From assembly GCA_049889695.1 (NCBI GenBank), contig JBMHCX010000013.1, positions 124,001 through 188,000 of the forward strand: a DNA stretch of 64,000 bases. Direction: 5' to 3'. Position 1 is the first letter of the stretch. The number at the start of each line of letters is the position of its first letter. A program made the position numbers and the translations under genes. This DNA comes from WTJH01 sp049889695. Its GTDB lineage: Bacteria; Bacteroidota; Bacteroidia; Flavobacteriales; Flavobacteriaceae. The notes below the pieces were generated by a model. It searched no databases, was not told the origin of the DNA, and saw only the letters and a list, made by a program, of their open reading frames with translations. This document shows, in pieces, positions 60,108-64,000 of the stretch.

Positions 60108-61265
60108 ATGAATTTAAATAGGGTTATTGGAGGATTAAGTCTTCTGTTATTCCATAACTGCACACCGATAGCAGAAGAAATCGTTGATACGACAAGCCCA
60201 ATTACCCTACGAGAAAGACTTCCCGCAGTGGTACGCCAAAATGAAGATAGCTTTACATGGCACGATACCAACGGGAGTAATGTAAGCTCAAGAGTTAAAT
60301 TCCAATTACTCAGTAATATTGTTCTTGACAGTATCGTTTGGGTTTTCCCCGGAGCAAATCCAGATCGGGTGGACGGAGCCTTACAGGCGCAAACAGATTT
60401 TCAGGGGTATGGAACTTTCCGACCCTATGTCGCTCTTACACAAATCGACTCTACTTCTTCTTCTAGAACCCGAATTATTCGGGATACCCTCTATGCCGAT
60501 CCTGTCAATGTCAATTACACTGAAAACGATTGGAATTCTTATCTGAGAATCGGCCCCGATGTTTGGGAAAATTTTGGTCCGAGTAATATTCTCATCGGGC
60601 GAGATACCTTGGTCGATCAGATGGCAGATTCGCTCATGATCTCCAAACGATTTGAAGGATTAAACGGGCGTGATGCCAAATTGAAATTTAGCTTTAAAAT
60701 CACTAAAAACCTCCCAGCACAAGCGGGGACTGGTAGTGCTAAAAAATTCTCGATACTCATCGATGATTTTGAACGCTTCGATGTCCGCGACGTCGGAAAT
60801 GACCGCTTCTACAATACGACGATTACCCTACGACGCAAACAGCAATTCGATTTATCTATAGTGCGATACCCCTCGCTTTACCTGACCAACTGGTCGGTGA
60901 GCACCACTTCACCCACCTCTATAGATGCAAATAGCTTACAAGTATACCAGCCTTCTGAGGATCCGAATACGCTCATCGGTTATCCGAAAGTACTGGCCGA
61001 CAGTACTTATGTTCAGTTAGCTTTTGGCAATTATCGCTTTGGGATCGACCCGAGTGGATCGCGTTTAATAGAAAATGGCACTCCCATATTACTCCTGGGA
61101 GAAGATGAAAATGGCGATGGTAATTACCAAAGACAATACAAGCTTGTCGTCAGCTTAGAACGAGGATTACCGGCCAGGTTCCGCCTATTCCAAGATGTAA
61201 ACTACAGTGACAACGAAGAGCGCTTCGATGTATTTATCGATGATTTTCGTTTAGAATTCGACTAA
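60108..61265 (+). CDS. lipoprotein with PKD-like N-terminal region (paralogue B)
   Basis: A 385-residue protein with a short hydrophobic N terminus and lipobox-like HNC. The motif LDSIVWVFPGANPDRVDG and the stretch MISKRFEGLNGRDAKLKFSFKITKN match the arrangement of the lipoprotein encoded at 58793-59821. The C-terminal part (FRLFQDVNYSDNEERFDVFIDDFRLEF) also aligns. The two genes are divergent and flank the candidate small RNA, so they look like an old duplication. Function unknown. A TAATTTTG box at 60096-60103 directly precedes the ATG. Confidence 0.72.
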   Translation: MNLNRVIGGLSLLLFHNCTPIAEEIVDTTSPITLRERLPAVVRQNEDSFTWHDTNGSNVSSRVKFQLLSNIVLDSIVWVFPGANPDRVDGALQAQTDFQGYGTFRPYVALTQIDSTSSSRTRIIRDTLYADPVNVNYTENDWNSYLRIGPDVWENFGPSNILIGRDTLVDQMADSLMISKRFEGLNGRDAKLKFSFKITKNLPAQAGTGSAKKFSILIDDFERFDVRDVGNDRFYNTTITLRRKQQFDLSIVRYPSLYLTNWSVSTTSPTSIDANSLQVYQPSEDPNTLIGYPKVLADSTYVQLAFGNYRFGIDPSGSRLIENGTPILLLGEDENGDGNYQRQYKLVVSLERGLPARFRLFQDVNYSDNEERFDVFIDDFRLEFD

Positions 61266-62134
61266 TTTGCCTGGATGGTCCGCATGGGAAATCGATCGGT
61301 AATGGAAAGTTGAAGTAGCTGAGGAAATCCCTTGCTTTCTGCTTCAGTCGTTACCCAGAAATGTTCAGCATCAATCACCTTTATCGCTTCGAACTGAGCC
61401 GGGTTTAGAGGAATGATGAATTCTTGAAACTCGATGCCTTGTAAAGCTTGGAGGTCTACGTTTTGGGCTACATACAGATATTGCATCCCTTGCTTAGTAT
61501 AGGCCGTAAGGGCGAGCGTTTTTGAATCCGCATCATAGTCAGCACCTGTGATTAAGGACTGTACATCAAAACTCAATTCGGGTTCTAATCGGTAATTACC
61601 AGGGGTTTTGGAAATTCGGTAGAGATCTGTCTGCAGATTTAATCGATCTTTAGAAAATAACAGCAATTCCTCTCCCGCTGCTGTAAGAGCTTCAGAATCG
61701 AAAGGATGCTTTTTTCGAGGGGTGAAATTCTCCTGGGCTGCGTATGAAATACGAATGACTTCTGCCGTTACGGGCGCTTCAAATGTATGCTTAACCTTGA
61801 GGATTCTCAACTTTTTGCGTTTTCCCAAGTTATTTCCAGTATTGGCGATGTAAAGAAAATTATCGTCCTGTGCTAAATCTTCCCAATCGGTATTCTTTTG
61901 CTCTTCAATTCTGACCTCCCCCGTCAGTTCTCCCTGAGCGGAAAATTGATAAATGGTCGGGCTTCCACCCGAATCGTTATGCGTGATAAAGGTCTCATCA
62001 AAAAGGGCTAAACCAGAAGTTTCTTGAATTTTTAAGGGTAAATCTTGTTGAGAAATAATCGTAGCCGTTTGGGCCTTAAGCTGAGGAGCTAATCCAAATA
62101 CAATAATTAGTGAATAAAATATTAAGCGATACAT
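61262..62134 (-). CDS. secreted beta-propeller-like protein
   Basis: A 290-residue exported protein. Signal peptide about 1-21 (IIVFGLAPQLKAQ), then ETSGLALFDETFITHNDSGGSPTIYQFSAQG, DWEDLAQDDNFLYIANTGNNLGKRKKLRILKV and repeated four-stranded blade-like segments. The HNDSGG/DWEDLA patterns recur in a flavobacterial secreted beta-propeller family related to SMP-30/esterase-like phytase folds. Enzyme activity is not shown. It overlaps the convergent lipoprotein gene by 4 nt. Confidence 0.78.
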   Translation of the reverse strand: MYRLIFYSLIIVFGLAPQLKAQTATIISQQDLPLKIQETSGLALFDETFITHNDSGGSPTIYQFSAQGELTGEVRIEEQKNTDWEDLAQDDNFLYIANTGNNLGKRKKLRILKVKHTFEAPVTAEVIRISYAAQENFTPRKKHPFDSEALTAAGEELLLFSKDRLNLQTDLYRISKTPGNYRLEPELSFDVQSLITGADYDADSKTLALTAYTKQGMQYLYVAQNVDLQALQGIEFQEFIIPLNPAQFEAIKVIDAEHFWVTTEAESKGFPQLLQLSITDRFPMRTIQAN

Positions 62135-62201
62135 AAAAGAAAATTATCACCTAAAAGTAAATATTCGCACCTTTACACGGAAGTTATTTTATAAATTTCG
62201 T

Positions 62202-63233
62202 ATGGCGAAGAAAATTTTAGTTACCGGAGGTTTAGGATATATAGGGTCTCACACCACCTGCGAGCTGCTCCGACAGGATTTTGAAGTCTTGGTTGTCGAC
62301 AATTTGGCAAACGCCGATATCGATTGTTTAGATCGAATAGAAGACAGCTGCGGTAAACGCCCGGATTTTGATCCCTTAGAATTGTGCGATGCAAAAGCTG
62401 TAGAGGACTATTTTAAATCTCATCCGGATATCGATGGCGTTATCCACTTTGCGGCCTATAAGGCAGTGGGTGAAAGTGTTGAACAACCGCTGAAATACTA
62501 TTATAACAATCTGAATAGTCTGATTCATCTGTTGGAGGGCATACAACATTGCGATAAGCTCCCCCCTCTAGTATTCAGTTCTTCATGTACCGTATATGGG
62601 CAAGCCGACCAAATGCCCATACAAGAAACAGCCCCCTTTAAACCTGCTGCTTCGCCCTATGGACAAACCAAACAAATCAACGAGAAAATTCTGGCGGATT
62701 TCGCTCAACAAGCATCAAGTTTTTCGGCCATTGCACTTCGCTATTTTAACCCTATAGGAGCGCACCCTTCCGGAAACCTTGGCGAAATCCAAAAGGGGAA
62801 ACCTGAAGCTCTTCTTCCGTTCATTACTCAGACCGCTTTGGGAATGCATCCCGAGTTGGTTGTGTTTGGGGAGGACTACCCTACTCGAGACGGAAGCTGT
62901 ATTCGAGATTTTATTCATATCATGGACTTGGTAAGTGCCCATATTAGCGCTTTGGAATATTTATTTAAGCAAGAATCCGCTATCGGCCTTGAAGCGATTA
63001 ATGTTGGGACAGGAATTGGGACGACCGTATTAGAAATGATCCGAGGGTTTGAAGAAGTCAATGCTATTAAACTTCCCTACAGGATCGGGAAGCGAAGACC
63101 TGGAGATGTTATTGAAGCCTACGCCAATATCGAAAAGGCGACTCAGTTATTAGGCTGGACTCCCAAATATTCCTTGGCCGATGCCCTGAAAACCGCTTGG
63201 AGCTGGGAACAAAAATTCAGAGCTCAGCGCTAA
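62202..63233 (+). CDS. galE: UDP-glucose 4-epimerase
   Basis: A 343-residue SDR epimerase interconverting UDP-glucose and UDP-galactose (or the HexNAc forms). ILVTGGLGYIGSHTTCELL (NAD), IHFAAYKAVGESVEQPLKYY, SSSCTVYGQ and PYGQTKQINEK (catalytic Ser, Tyr, Lys), ALRYFNPIGAHPSGNLGE. The substrate-binding EDYPTRDGSCIRDFIHIMDL is GalE-like. It may supply galactose units for the surface glycan, 16 kb away. Confidence 0.95.
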   Translation: MAKKILVTGGLGYIGSHTTCELLRQDFEVLVVDNLANADIDCLDRIEDSCGKRPDFDPLELCDAKAVEDYFKSHPDIDGVIHFAAYKAVGESVEQPLKYYYNNLNSLIHLLEGIQHCDKLPPLVFSSSCTVYGQADQMPIQETAPFKPAASPYGQTKQINEKILADFAQQASSFSAIALRYFNPIGAHPSGNLGEIQKGKPEALLPFITQTALGMHPELVVFGEDYPTRDGSCIRDFIHIMDLVSAHISALEYLFKQESAIGLEAINVGTGIGTTVLEMIRGFEEVNAIKLPYRIGKRRPGDVIEAYANIEKATQLLGWTPKYSLADALKTAWSWEQKFRAQR

Positions 63234-63239
63234 GTAGAG

Positions 63240-64000
63240 CTACTTTTCTTCTGCCCCTTGTTCGGTGGGCGTAACCGCATCTGATACAAGATTATTCCCC
63301 AACTTAATCCGCAGGGTAAACTCATGTGTTTTGGGCTGCAAGCCGTTTAAAAGCCTGTCTGTAGGGGTTTCATATGCATACCCCAAATCCAAAGATTCAT
63401 TGATTTTGATAAACAGCAGACTGGAAAGCGCTGTGTTGGATCGGTAAGAGACACCAAGATCAAAAACACCCTGATAGCTCAGAAACACTAAGCCATCGAT
63501 CGTATCAGGAATCCCTCGAATGGAACGATACATCACCGACGGTTTGATCTGCCAATCCACATTCAGCGAAAATTCAGTTCCAGCAGCTACATAAAAATGT
63601 CGGCGGTCCTTGGCGGAGAGAAAGCGATCTAGATCTCGATTGGCATCGAACAAACGCGGTAGTGCCATAGAAAAATAAAAACGAGGAGCATGGAGGTATA
63701 GTCCCATTCCTATGTTCGGAACAAAACGGTCGTAAGGTCGCTGAGCCGGGTCGGAAAGTATATTATAGGTCTCTAAACTTTGCGTTCGAGCACTGTAGAA
63801 ATTTCCACCTCCTTTTAAACCAAGATAAAGACTTGCTTCATCTGTTAGAGGGAGTTGATAGGAAAAGTCGAAGGACACAAAAGTTTGTTGCTCTACGAAT
63901 ACTTTATCTGAAATGACATTTAACCCTAAACCAACCCTATTCCCCATCGGGCGCCCGTAACTAAGCATAAGTGAGCGGGGGGCATCGGGAATAGACAACC
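63240..64000 (-). CDS. PorP/SprF-family type IX secretion membrane protein (N-terminus cut)
   Basis: The frame continues through the window end at 64000, so the start is missing; 253 codons plus 2 nt are visible. The sequence shows a beta-barrel pattern of alternating strands (RSLMLSYGRPMGNRVGLGLNV, SYQLPLTDEASLYLGLKGGGNF, RFYFSMALPRLFD) and the late SLDLGYAYETPTDRLLN with the final strand THEFTLRIKLG typical of PorP/SprF. These outer-membrane proteins accompany type IX secretion and gliding adhesins. The last 15 residues form an acidic tail. Confidence 0.85.
   Translation of the reverse strand, partial: LSIPDAPRSLMLSYGRPMGNRVGLGLNVISDKVFVEQQTFVSFDFSYQLPLTDEASLYLGLKGGGNFYSARTQSLETYNILSDPAQRPYDRFVPNIGMGLYLHAPRFYFSMALPRLFDANRDLDRFLSAKDRRHFYVAAGTEFSLNVDWQIKPSVMYRSIRGIPDTIDGLVFLSYQGVFDLGVSYRSNTALSSLLFIKINESLDLGYAYETPTDRLLNGLQPKTHEFTLRIKLGNNLVSDAVTPTEQGAEEK

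Noticed and set aside
1..64000. tRNA, rRNA, insertion sequences, CRISPR arrays or phage genes
   Set aside because: None was recognised by eye in any intergenic stretch or among the protein products; short unrecognised RNAs cannot be excluded.

Overview
The window looks like chromosome of a marine-type Flavobacteriia/Bacteroidota member. Supporting signs are: promoters of the form TTG-N18-21-TANNTTTG (clear before rplM, ahcY, rplU and a candidate small RNA) with no obvious Shine-Dalgarno motifs; a PorP/SprF type IX secretion protein; a thiamine TonB receptor behind a TPP riboswitch; DUF3127; a flavobacterial Rieske-like lipoprotein; and many lipoproteins. No rRNA, tRNA, insertion sequence or CRISPR array was seen.

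Layout. 1-8.4 kb is housekeeping: cold shock protein, tadA, dxs, polA, rplM-rpsI, rpsB-tsf. 8.4-18.6 kb holds tag, an SSB-tailed DUF3127 protein, an orphan histidine kinase, a HIT protein, greA, a degenerate Rieske-like lipoprotein, a thiamine salvage locus (TonB receptor, TPP riboswitch, NadR-like kinase, PnuC/PnuT permease, thiamine-binding protein), a phosphopantetheinyl transferase, ahcY and rplU-rpmA (L21 carries a Rho_N/SAP-like tail).

18.7-46.4 kb is a very compact surface-glycan locus. Twenty-four genes run on the minus strand from a winged-helix regulator (42.9 kb) down to a glycosyltransferase (18.7 kb), with overlaps or gaps of at most 24 nt. An O-antigen ligase/TPR protein lies upstream and a divergent WecA-like initiating transferase follows. 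The locus encodes UDP-glucuronate formation and epimerisation, a WbpA/WbpB/WbpD-type amino-uronic acid branch with a WecB/WbpI epimerase, a pseudaminic acid branch (PseB, PseC, PseF, PseI and a tandem GNAT protein), the WbpG/HisH/HisF trio that makes acetamidino groups, an AsnB-type amidotransferase (likely a uronamide), two methyltransferases, a flippase and several glycosyltransferases. No PseG and no separate WbpE were found. The predicted composition (amidinated pseudaminic acid, ManNAcA-type sugar, uronamide, O-methyl) recalls the Tannerella forsythia S-layer O-glycan. Next to the locus lies an 869-residue lipoprotein (coiled coil plus beta-rich repeats) with a strong terminator and a sigma-54-like promoter, a possible surface-layer protein.

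46.4-64 kb is mixed: small membrane proteins, pirin, NupC and SSS transporters, an Aba4-like three-gene membrane operon, a YkuK-like protein, a hydroxyacid dehydrogenase, a DUF1611/enolase-superfamily pair resembling DgcN/DgcA, two paralogous divergent lipoproteins with a compact candidate small RNA between them, a secreted beta-propeller-like protein, galE and a PorP/SprF protein cut by the window end.

All assignments rest on reading motifs and gene context; no database search was run.
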